The notes under the pieces are model-generated. The model had not been told where the DNA came from and did not search any database. It was given only the letters and a program-made list of their open reading frames with translations. A stretch of 64,000 nucleotides of DNA from Thalassomonas actiniarum (GTDB lineage: Bacteria > Pseudomonadota > Gammaproteobacteria > Enterobacterales > Alteromonadaceae), in NCBI RefSeq assembly GCF_000948975.2, contig NZ_CP059735.1, forward strand, positions 1,240,001-1,304,000. Reading direction: 5' to 3'. The position numbers were made by a program, and so were the translations under genes. Shown in pieces: positions 34,882 through 42,528 of the stretch. Positions within the stretch are counted from its first letter, which is position 1; each line of letters starts with the position of its first letter.

Positions 34882-36408
34882 ATGTCTCAAACTGCTCCTG
34901 TAACGATTCCCATTCCAGGACTTGATGTTGTTGGCCGTGGTATCTTCCTTAAATCCCGCCAGCCTTATGAGTTGAAAAAGCGCCTGTTTAGCTATCAACA
35001 GCAAACCGAGTATTATGCCTGCGAGACCGGGCAAAGCTATTTATTGCCGCACGGATATCATGTTAACGACTCACCACCTATGCCCAGCGGGATAGCGTTA
35101 AACCGGGTGGTTATAGAAGAGTCGATGGAGCGGCTGGATAAAAAACTCAATGTCGACAGTCAAGTCAGCTGCTCATACATTGCCTTTAGTGTGGATGCCA
35201 GTGCAGGGCATAACTCTATGATGCAATGTAATGACAATGCTTATTATGCCAGCCGCACCTCTTTTATCCCCTTTTGGACCCTTTATGTAGGGGACAGCAA
35301 AGACCTGCCTGAGGATGTGTTTGACCTAGAGATTCCGGTGCCGTTTAAACATGAGCACCGCCGGCAATACGAGCAGTTTTTTAACCGCTTCGGCAGCCAT
35401 TATGTTAAACGGGCATGGGTTGGTGGCCGGGCCAATTTAACCTTCAGCGTGCTCAAATCAACCAATATCAGTGAGCAGCAAATACGTTCAGGCATTAAAG
35501 CCAGTTTTGGTGGGATGGGCAGTGCAGGGCACAACAGCGAAATGATGGCTGATAAGGAAAATTTGCTCAATAACTCAGAATGTTCGGTGTCGGGCAAAGG
35601 CGGTGATACCATCAAACTGGCCGAGCTTAATACCCTCGATGAAAGTGTTTACAACCAGTGGATGTCCACCGTTAAAGACAACCCCCAAGCCATTGAGTTG
35701 GAGGTGGCAGGGATCTGGACATTGCTGGCAGACCAGGCCCAAGCCACGGCACTCCAGGCGGCCTACCAGGAAGCCACTGCCTTTGCGGCGATATCATCAA
35801 TGTTTTGTATCGACAACGAGGTCTATTTCATCCGTGACCGTGACTACTTTACTTATAACTGCCAAAGCCGCAAAAGCCACAAGCCCCGGCCGCTTGAGCA
35901 AAAGTGGCCGCAATTGAGTCAGATGGGTTTTCATCGAATCAATGCTGCGCTAAGCGGTGACTATGCTGGCTTTAAACAACAAAGCCGGTTCACCAACAAG
36001 GTCTTTTTATTCTATCGCAGCCATTATGTTACCTTAAACCTGGCAGACAATAGTTTTAGCGAGCCGCTTGATATCAAACGCGGCTGGCCCGGGGTGCCTT
36101 TTGAGCACATAGATGCGGCACTGCATTTTGAACCGGATTACGTCTATTTTTTCAATGGTCAGCATTATGTGCGTTTTAATATCAATGAAAATAAGGTGGA
36201 TGACGGTTACCCGGCGCTTATTAGTGAGCGTTGGGTTGGGGTAAACTTTGATTATATTGATGCTGCGATCTACTGGGGGAATGGCAAAGTGTACTTTTTC
36301 CGTGAAGACCAGTATATCCGGTATGACGTGGTTAACTACTGCGCTGATCCCGGCTATCCCAAGTTTATTTTGGGCAATTATGTCGAAGACTGGCAACTTT
36401 TTGTTTAA
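34882..36408 (+). CDS. MACPF pore-forming protein with hemopexin-like repeats
   Basis: 508 residues from the inner ATG at 34882. The N-terminal MACPF domain (about 1-310) contains the signature segment FFNRFGSHYVKRAWVGGRANL-like near 170-190, followed by a glycine-rich stretch (KASFGGMGSAGH). The C-terminal part (about 310-505) holds at least three hemopexin-like repeats with pattern F..H.DAAL, VYFF, and YVRF. No signal peptide is present. The combination recalls insect-pathogen MACPF toxins. It is followed 13 bp later by a DUF697-like membrane gene, a possible immunity or delivery partner. Codon use is closer to the host than in the cassettes. Confidence 0.82.
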   Translation: MSQTAPVTIPIPGLDVVGRGIFLKSRQPYELKKRLFSYQQQTEYYACETGQSYLLPHGYHVNDSPPMPSGIALNRVVIEESMERLDKKLNVDSQVSCSYIAFSVDASAGHNSMMQCNDNAYYASRTSFIPFWTLYVGDSKDLPEDVFDLEIPVPFKHEHRRQYEQFFNRFGSHYVKRAWVGGRANLTFSVLKSTNISEQQIRSGIKASFGGMGSAGHNSEMMADKENLLNNSECSVSGKGGDTIKLAELNTLDESVYNQWMSTVKDNPQAIELEVAGIWTLLADQAQATALQAAYQEATAFAAISSMFCIDNEVYFIRDRDYFTYNCQSRKSHKPRPLEQKWPQLSQMGFHRINAALSGDYAGFKQQSRFTNKVFLFYRSHYVTLNLADNSFSEPLDIKRGWPGVPFEHIDAALHFEPDYVYFFNGQHYVRFNINENKVDDGYPALISERWVGVNFDYIDAAIYWGNGKVYFFREDQYIRYDVVNYCADPGYPKFILGNYVEDWQLFV

Positions 36409-36421
36409 CAGGAACCAAGTA

Positions 36422-36907
36422 ATGTCACAACAGTCTCAACAAGCACAGCAGATTGTCAACGGTTACACCAAAGGCGCGGCTGCAGTAGGGTTAGTGCCGG
36501 TACCGCTTGCCGATGCCCTGCTGATTTCTGGCATACAATTAAAAATGCTGCAACAAATTGCCCACCTCTACGGCGAAAAGCTGGCTGACAGCAAACGCAA
36601 AGCGGTGTTTGGTTCTATATTGGCAGCCTTAGTGCCCTTAACCTTACGCAATCAACTGGTGAGTTGGTTAAAAGTGGTGCCTGTAGCCGGCCAGGTGGTT
36701 GGCCTGTTGGGGATGTCTACCTTTTCAGCGGCATCTACCTGGGCAATTGGCCGGGTATTTATTCAACATTATGAAGCGGGGGGCACCTTACTGGATTTTG
36801 ACCCGGATAAAATGAAAAATCATTATCTTGAGCAATTTGAACTGGGCCAAAAGGTGGCTAAAAGCCAAACCACCCATTCAGCTGATTATGTGGGGGTAAA
36901 ACCCTAG
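36422..36907 (+). CDS. DUF697/YcjF-like small membrane protein
   Basis: 161 residues starting MSQQSQQAQQIV. Helical segments (GYTKGAAAVGLVPVPLADAL, then KVVPVAGQVVGLLGMSTFSA) are characteristic of DUF697, found at the C-terminus of GTPase-linked membrane proteins such as YcjF. Here the domain stands alone. It begins 13 bp after the MACPF gene and is surely co-transcribed with it. A role in protecting the producer or in membrane docking is inferred. Confidence 0.7.
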   Translation: MSQQSQQAQQIVNGYTKGAAAVGLVPVPLADALLISGIQLKMLQQIAHLYGEKLADSKRKAVFGSILAALVPLTLRNQLVSWLKVVPVAGQVVGLLGMSTFSAASTWAIGRVFIQHYEAGGTLLDFDPDKMKNHYLEQFELGQKVAKSQTTHSADYVGVKP

Positions 36908-37238
36908 CGTGCCGGTTAGCTTTTGGCTGAATCATCTCGCTTTGTGGCCCATACGGATAAAAATGGATTGGTGGACAACGACAGCAAGCCAATATATTTC
37001 ACTAAAGTTTAATCCTTACTTATCGCTGCTCACTGTTTATTGGTGGTGCTATTCTTTGCCTTAATTTCACTGATTTTTATTATGTTTTACCTAAATAGGG
37101 CAATTCAGTCATAAATTAATTCTTTATCGTTGTTTTTTATAAATTGTGTGATATTTTTCGTGGCATGAAAACCTTTGGCTCCACAAGTCTGGCGCCGATA
37201 AAGTCTGTAAATTAAGGCGTTAGCCATACAAAAGGGGT
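36908..37238. other. Intergenic region with a cassette-like right end
   Basis: About 330 bp of AT-rich DNA. Near its end AAGGCGTTAGCC (37213-37224) looks like the right half of an attC, but no convincing left half was found. No gene was seen. Confidence 0.4.
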
Positions 37239-37715
37239 ATGCAGTTGCTTCAAGCCGTATTTATAAGTTTAGTTTTATTCTTGATATCCAAATCAGCACT
37301 TTCATGTGAAAACCAAGAGTCATGCAAAATGAATTCGATGGAGATTTTTTTACCTGACTCTAAGAGATATCCAGCACCAAATGTGCGATTAGAAAGGTTT
37401 AATTTCATGTCTGAATCAGGAGATGTCAATACTAAAGTCGCGCTTGAAGAGCTTAATAGCATACAGGAATCATTAGATGAAATAAGCGCGCGAATATTTA
37501 AAACAAGTGAGACAAGTTTTGAAGTATTGGCTCAATTTAAACTGACATCAGAGTCTGTTGTAGAGTTCAGAATGCAAACTACCGCAGGTGAAAGAGAAAA
37601 TGAACTTCTAACTTCATTTTATAATGCTGCCTCAAAGCTAACTGAGTACAAATCAATAAAAGATGAAGTTTATGTCGTTTTCCATTATACAATATCCCCC
37701 TCGGTTAATAAGTAA
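37239..37715 (+). CDS. Secreted protein, unknown
   Basis: 158 residues with a signal peptide (about 1-22, ending ALSC or ALS-C). The mature part has two early cysteines (CENQESC) and no recognised motif. AAGGGG lies directly before the start, slightly close. Low GC and attC-like ends on both sides suggest a cassette. Confidence 0.5.
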   Translation: MQLLQAVFISLVLFLISKSALSCENQESCKMNSMEIFLPDSKRYPAPNVRLERFNFMSESGDVNTKVALEELNSIQESLDEISARIFKTSETSFEVLAQFKLTSESVVEFRMQTTAGERENELLTSFYNAASKLTEYKSIKDEVYVVFHYTISPSVNK

Positions 37716-37721
37716 GGCTAA

Positions 37722-37783
37722 GTGGCATCACTCATCAAAATTAGTCGCTATGCGCCAAACTTTCTGGCGTGCTAAGCGTTATC
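37722..37783. other. Possible attC site
   Basis: GGCTAAGTGGC on the left and TGCTAAGCGTTATC on the right enclose a small hairpin (GCGCCA and TGGCGT). Pairing along the length is imperfect, so the call is weak. Confidence 0.35.
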
Positions 37784-37809
37784 TGTCACGGTGAATCAGG
37801 AGAATATTT

Positions 37810-38295
37810 ATCAACTTTATAGTAAAAATAGTTGCAGTAGCTTGTATAGCAACTTGGTTAACTGGCTGTAGTAATGAAAATATAGAACTAACAGAAGCAA
37901 GTAAAAATAAAATAACACAAGAGGTTCAAGAATCATTCGACCTGCTGGTCAATGCTGCAAATGCTTTGGACGCAGAGAAGTACTTCAGTTTCATCGATTC
38001 GGATAAGTTTGTAGGCCTGGGGGCTGATGGCTCAAACTGGAATTCTGTTGAAGAATTGAGAGCCATGATAGTTCCGGGCTTTAACATGGTGAAAGAAATA
38101 AAATTATTGGAATTCACCAATGTTAAGATTTCAGTCATTGATAAAAATACAGCTGTTTTGGTAAATGAGTATCAGCAAAGTATGATACTTGCCAATGGCG
38201 AATTAGCTGAAGGTGCCGGAGGTGGTACTCAGGTTTGGTCTAAAGCAAGCGGAAACTGGTTGCTTGTTAGTATTTCTGCAAGTGCAAAGCGCTAA
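37810..38295 (+). CDS. NTF2/DUF4440-like lipoprotein without a standard start codon
   Basis: Read from the ATC at 37810, the frame gives a perfect lipoprotein signal with lipobox LTGC. An NTF2-like domain follows, from ESFDLLVNAANALDAEKYF to the C-terminal WSKASGNWLLVSIS. AGGAGA lies 6 bp before that ATC. No ATG, GTG or TTG exists in frame between the upstream stop (37792) and TTG 37966, which would cut off the signal. Either ATC is used as start or an ATG has mutated and the gene is dead or truncated. Function unknown; NTF2-like domains bind small ligands. Confidence 0.55.
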   Translation: MNFIVKIVAVACIATWLTGCSNENIELTEASKNKITQEVQESFDLLVNAANALDAEKYFSFIDSDKFVGLGADGSNWNSVEELRAMIVPGFNMVKEIKLLEFTNVKISVIDKNTAVLVNEYQQSMILANGELAEGAGGGTQVWSKASGNWLLVSISASAKR

Positions 38296-38319
38296 ATAAA
38301 CAAATCATTGAATATGTAA

Positions 38320-38580
38320 AGAGCTAAAGAGTATTGCAAATTTTCGGCTAAATTTGCTTGGTTTTTTACCAAAGTCATTGTTATTTTAATCACTATCGGT
38401 GCATTTACAAAAACTGGCTCCGCTAATGCGGATGTGGCAACAGAAGTATTGCTAGAGCGGGCTTTTGTTTTTTATTCAATATTAATCCCCGGTACATATA
38501 TAGTTTTCTTTTTCATCGGCTTAGTTAAATTTCACTTAGAATACGACTTTAAAAATAAAACCTGGGATGATGGCTTTTAA
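38320..38580 (+). pseudogene. Small membrane protein frame lacking a start codon
   Basis: An 86-codon open frame encoding two clear membrane helices (FFTKVIVILITIGAF and FYSILIPGTYIVFFFIGLV) and a charged tail. The only nearby ATG in frame (38314) is followed at once by TAA. No other early start exists. The protein-like composition suggests a gene whose start has decayed. Confidence 0.4.
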
Positions 38581-38672
38581 GTTAGTTAAGGTTTACGTCA
38601 CTTCAATCGGTTAATATAACATGATGAATGTAATGTCAGTGAAGGCGCTGGATACGGTAAGAGGTTTTATTA

Positions 38673-39830
38673 ATGGGCGTTGATGTAGTCCCAACAGTTA
38701 TTTATTCCAGTATGATGGGTATGACAGTTTTTGCCTTGGTTGATGTGGCGAGCAAGCCCAGGCAAAGACAGTCTGTCTACCTTGGCGGATTACTGGCTCT
38801 GCTACTGGTTCACATTCTCGGAGAATTGTTTATCTATTCCGGCGCCTATCAATATGCGCCTGCATTAGCCGGGACACAGTTTCCAATTCGAATGTTGCTA
38901 GGACCCGCATTGTACTTTTATGCCTTCGCAACTATGTCTTGCGAGAAAACCTTGCCGAAGAAAGCTTATCTCCTTGCCCTGCTTGGCCCTGTCATTGTTA
39001 TTTTAGGCATGCTGCCATTTATTTTTGGCATCAGTGCCGAAGAAAAGCTGGCACTGGCTGACCCAGCCACCCGGGATGCGGACTTGTTTCAAATAGCGCT
39101 GTTCACCTGCTTATTTGCCTTGTCGGCTTTTATTTTTGTTACCGGCGCGTATTTGGCCGCCACGTTCAGGCTGCAAAGCCAGCATCGTTTGCAATTAATG
39201 GAGCGGTTTTCCTCCATTGAAAAGCGCTCCATGGACTGGTTGAAAGTGATCTTGGTGCTTTGGGGTTGTGTCTGGCTTTTGTTTGCCCTGGAGTATGCTA
39301 TTGGCTTTTTAGGCTGGCGCTGGTTTGGATCAGGCAGTGTTTTACCGGTATTAGAAGCCTTGGTTTTAATGATCTTTGCACATTTTGCCCTTAAACAGCC
39401 GGTGCTTGAGGAGGCTGACAAAGGAGAGCCGCAAACCAGGCAGGTGCGAACCACGACCTTAGAACTGACTCAAATGGAGCAGATAGCCGACAAGCTAAAA
39501 ACTGTGATGAGTAAAGAGGCGCTTTTTCTGGAGGATGAGTTATCGCTAAAACGACTTTCAGAGGCCGTTTCGGTTAGTGAAAACTATATTTCAGAAACTC
39601 TATCTCAATTTTTAAATACTAACTTTTTCCAATTTGTGAACAGCTATCGGATTGAACAGGCAAAGTCTTTGCTCGTTAGCACAGACAAAACCGTCTCTAC
39701 TATTGTCTTTGAAGTAGGCTTTAATTCCAAATCTACTTTTAATGCAGCGTTTAAAAAATCAGCAGGTGTAACCCCCTCGGCTTACAGAAAACAAGAAAAA
39801 TTGTTAGTTATTGAAAAAACAGTGAATTAA
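38673..39830 (+). CDS. AraC-family regulator with a seven-helix membrane N-terminus
   Basis: 385 residues. The first ~240 form about seven membrane helices; the rest is an AraC-type DNA-binding domain with two helix-turn-helices (SLKRLSEAVSVSENYISETL and TIVFEVGFNSKSTFNAAFKK). The membrane part could sense a membrane-soluble or external signal directly. AAGAGG lies before the start. The next gene, a DUF2306 membrane protein 86 bp downstream, is a natural target. Confidence 0.85.
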   Translation: MGVDVVPTVIYSSMMGMTVFALVDVASKPRQRQSVYLGGLLALLLVHILGELFIYSGAYQYAPALAGTQFPIRMLLGPALYFYAFATMSCEKTLPKKAYLLALLGPVIVILGMLPFIFGISAEEKLALADPATRDADLFQIALFTCLFALSAFIFVTGAYLAATFRLQSQHRLQLMERFSSIEKRSMDWLKVILVLWGCVWLLFALEYAIGFLGWRWFGSGSVLPVLEALVLMIFAHFALKQPVLEEADKGEPQTRQVRTTTLELTQMEQIADKLKTVMSKEALFLEDELSLKRLSEAVSVSENYISETLSQFLNTNFFQFVNSYRIEQAKSLLVSTDKTVSTIVFEVGFNSKSTFNAAFKKSAGVTPSAYRKQEKLLVIEKTVN

Positions 39831-39916
39831 AATGTACGAATAGGCCCATTCGGACGACACAAACGGGTCAATTCCTCAAACTTAAGCGGTATTTCCGTAG
39901 GTATGAGGATTTGATA

Positions 39917-40810
39917 ATGGAAAAAACATCAGTCGCTGTTGCTGACTTGGCAGCAACAAAATACGACCCAACAAAACCACAGTCACAAACAACATCATCC
40001 GCTAAGTTCGCTGACCGATCACTAAAATATTCGGCGACGTTCTGGTTTGTATCGGTTATGGCCGGCCAGTGGTTTTTCTTTTATTACATCATGGCATTTT
40101 ATGGCTTTTCAGTGATTAACGATAATATGGAGATCTGGAATCGCTGGGAAGCCATGGGCTCTAAGCCTTATCATGCAGGTGACTTTGCCGGTAATTTCGC
40201 TTTTGCAGCACATGCCATTGGTGCCGGTATTGTGGCATTTGGCGGTGCACTGCAATTAATACCGCAAGTGCGTAGTTATTTTCCGAAATTCCATAAAATA
40301 AATGGTTATGTTTACCTGAGCACCGTATTTTGTCTGGCAATCTCAGGCTTTTATTTAGTGTGGGTCAGAGATCCCGAGCCGATCACTCTTTCGGGCATTG
40401 GCACCAGCATCAACGGTCTTTTGATCTTTGCTTTTGCTTATCTTGCCTTGCGCCGTGTTGTAAACAGAGACATCGTCAGCCACAAAAAATGGGCGTTACG
40501 GTTATTTCTGGTATCAAATGCGCAATGGACTTTAAGAGTCGGTGTATTTAGCTATCTGGTAACGGGATCTATGCTTGGACTTAAGCCCAGTTTCAGTGAT
40601 GTGTTTTTTCCGATCTGGACCTTTGGTTGTTTTGTTCTGCCGCTTGCTACGCTGCAGTTATATTTTTATGCCAAAGAAAAAGGGGGGAACAGGGTTAAAT
40701 ATATAACCAGCGGTGCTTTGTGTGTACTGACGGTGTTGATGTTGGTAGGAGCTGTTGGTTTTACACCTTTTCTACTGACTGTGATGTCGGGTGGAGACAT
40801 TGCTTTGTAA
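39917..40810 (+). CDS. DUF2306 membrane protein
   Basis: 297 residues with about eight membrane helices. The middle (AFAAHAIGAGIVAFGGALQLIPQ, FHKINGYVYL) fits DUF2306, a family with conserved histidines that may bind heme or metal. The gene follows a membrane-bound AraC regulator. The start is the ATG at 39917 after GAGGA. The last codons and stop belong to a 60-bp repeat found again at 42401. Confidence 0.75.
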   Translation: MEKTSVAVADLAATKYDPTKPQSQTTSSAKFADRSLKYSATFWFVSVMAGQWFFFYYIMAFYGFSVINDNMEIWNRWEAMGSKPYHAGDFAGNFAFAAHAIGAGIVAFGGALQLIPQVRSYFPKFHKINGYVYLSTVFCLAISGFYLVWVRDPEPITLSGIGTSINGLLIFAFAYLALRRVVNRDIVSHKKWALRLFLVSNAQWTLRVGVFSYLVTGSMLGLKPSFSDVFFPIWTFGCFVLPLATLQLYFYAKEKGGNRVKYITSGALCVLTVLMLVGAVGFTPFLLTVMSGGDIAL

Positions 40811-40860
40811 TTTTAGCTCGCGGTAAATCGCTCATAAATTAATGCGGATAGCACCCAGGG
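40801..40860 (+). repeat. 60-bp direct repeat, copy 1
   Basis: Gapless 60-bp segment matching 42401-42460 at 46 of 60 positions, same strand. It starts inside the last codons of the DUF2306 gene. The two copies enclose the protease gene and the orphan symE leader. Confidence 0.6.
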
Positions 40861-40899
40861 CAAGATCACGTGGGGAAAAGGACAGGCATAAACTTCTTT

Positions 40900-40992
40900 T
40901 TTCTCACATATTTATGGTTATAAATCAGTTGTAATTAAAGTCGCAACCCCTGAGTGCTAGAACACCCAGAGGTCACTAACCACAATGAACTT
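40900..40992 (+). repeat. 93-nt direct repeat, copy 2: orphan symE leader
   Basis: About 90 percent identical to 29344-29436 without gaps. No symE frame follows. The repeat ends within the stop codon of the converging protease gene, so the toxin gene has been lost or replaced exactly after the leader. Confidence 0.8.
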
Positions 40993-42247
40993 ATCTACCA
41001 ATTTCTACTGTTTTAATTCTTACCCCTAAAAAACCCTCTGCGTCAACGACCGGGCTAAAATATGAGTGCTCTGAGTATGTATTAACTCCTGTATGTATTC
41101 CGTAGGCTGTAGAACCGGTATGCCAAGGAGAGCCACTGTCTCCCTTACCACTGTTCCTTCCTGTAACTTTTACTAAATTACCTATATTCCATCCAAGATG
41201 CTCTGCGAAAACAGTTACTCCAATGATTTCAATAGTATGATTACAACTTGCTTGATTAGTGTAAGCAGCAAATAAACAAATGCTTTTTCCTTGCATGCTG
41301 CTTTTGGAGGCTCGAAAATGTACCTTAGATAATGATGGTGTGAAATATTCGGCAAGCCCACTATCTTGATGTTTGAAGTAACCAAAATCGCCTGATAAGT
41401 CACTGACTGAAACGGCGGGAGTTACTGATACCGTTCCTCCACTTAAATTTGTATATGAATAAACAGAGGTACAGTGTCCTGCAGTGAGAATTCCTTGATT
41501 ATAAAGAGTAAAACTGCCTGAGCACTGAGGAACTGCTGAGTTGAATATACCCCCACCCCTAACGATCGATTGTAATTCCATTATTGGTCCGTCAGATCTA
41601 ACGATGTTTATTTTTATATCTTTACTTGAAATTAAATTAGCTATTTCATTATCAGGAGGGGTAGTGTTTTCTTTAATTTGTTCAATCAGTCGTTTTTTTA
41701 CTAGTCCGGAGTTTGTATATTTAGCGGTATCGGTTGTATACAGGTTAATGATAATTTTATTCGTTTTTACATCAAAATATGTTTCTAGGTTTCTATACCC
41801 ATTTTTTTCTAGCATTTTAACTACAAGGGCTTGTCTAGATTCATTAATTTTTCTTGAGTGTCCTCCCCCTTCATAAACAATAATATTTTTATTTCCGAGT
41901 AAATCTCTTTCATTTAATTCAACAATAACTATATTAGGGGCCTTGCTTCTAAAACGAATATGACCTTTTATATTAGGAATAGGCTCTACCCATGCAGCAG
42001 TGATTTCATCAGGGTGTCTAATTTCCAGCTCTTCAACATATTGATAAAACGCATTTTGAAAGTATTTAGATGCTTCTATTTCGGTGATTGAAAAGCCAAT
42101 TTCTTCTGCTAATAGCTTATTAACAGTAGAGTCCGCTTCAAGCTTTTGTAAGGGGAGAATAGTATTTGTATCGGTTAAATTGCCAAATTTACTTTGTGCA
42201 ATAAAGGGGACTAATAAAAAACAAATCATTATCATCATTGCTTTCAT
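40991..42247 (-). CDS. Secreted trypsin-like (S1) serine protease with long pro-region
   Basis: 418 residues with a signal peptide (about 1-19). A pro-region of roughly 190 residues is followed by a chymotrypsin-fold domain. His is in LTAGHC, Asp probably in SGDFGYF, and Ser in GKGDSGSPW. The layout is like bacterial alpha-lytic-type proteases, whose pro-region guides folding. It is AT-rich, lies in reverse orientation to its neighbours and is bounded by the 60-bp direct repeats. It may be a transferred module. Confidence 0.8.
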   Translation of the reverse strand: MKAMMIMICFLLVPFIAQSKFGNLTDTNTILPLQKLEADSTVNKLLAEEIGFSITEIEASKYFQNAFYQYVEELEIRHPDEITAAWVEPIPNIKGHIRFRSKAPNIVIVELNERDLLGNKNIIVYEGGGHSRKINESRQALVVKMLEKNGYRNLETYFDVKTNKIIINLYTTDTAKYTNSGLVKKRLIEQIKENTTPPDNEIANLISSKDIKINIVRSDGPIMELQSIVRGGGIFNSAVPQCSGSFTLYNQGILTAGHCTSVYSYTNLSGGTVSVTPAVSVSDLSGDFGYFKHQDSGLAEYFTPSLSKVHFRASKSSMQGKSICLFAAYTNQASCNHTIEIIGVTVFAEHLGWNIGNLVKVTGRNSGKGDSGSPWHTGSTAYGIHTGVNTYSEHSYFSPVVDAEGFLGVRIKTVEIGR

Positions 42248-42400
42248 TTTTATGATTCCCTGAGAATTTAATTAATTTTATTTTTCAAATTTAGTATAGA
42301 AGCTTAATTTGTATTCGAAAATTTGAACGTGAAATTGTCAGTAGTCTAAATAAATTTTTGGATGTCCAAGCTTGCTCTTCGTGATGTCTGGTGGATAGAT

Positions 42401-42460
42401 TGCTTTGGAATTTTAGCTTGAGGTAAATTGGCCATAACTTGATGTGAATAGTGCCCAGAT
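42401..42460 (+). repeat. 60-bp direct repeat, copy 2
   Basis: Partner of 40801-40860 at 46 of 60 bases. It lies just outside the dxs terminator and marks the right edge of the accessory region. Confidence 0.6.
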
Positions 42461-42461
42461 C

Positions 42462-42501
42462 AACAACGCCGAGACTGTTTTAAGACAATCTCGGCGTTGT
42501 T
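42462..42501 (-). terminator. dxs terminator hairpin
   Basis: AACAACGCCGAGA at 42462-42474 pairs perfectly with 42489-42501 (13 bp). It follows the dxs stop on the minus strand. No long T-run is present. Confidence 0.65.
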
Positions 42502-42528
42502 AGTTAATGAAGTTAATGCTTAAAAAAT

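Noticed and set aside
37140-37224. Possible attC before the secreted protein gene
   Set aside because: The right box is present but no complementary left box could be found.
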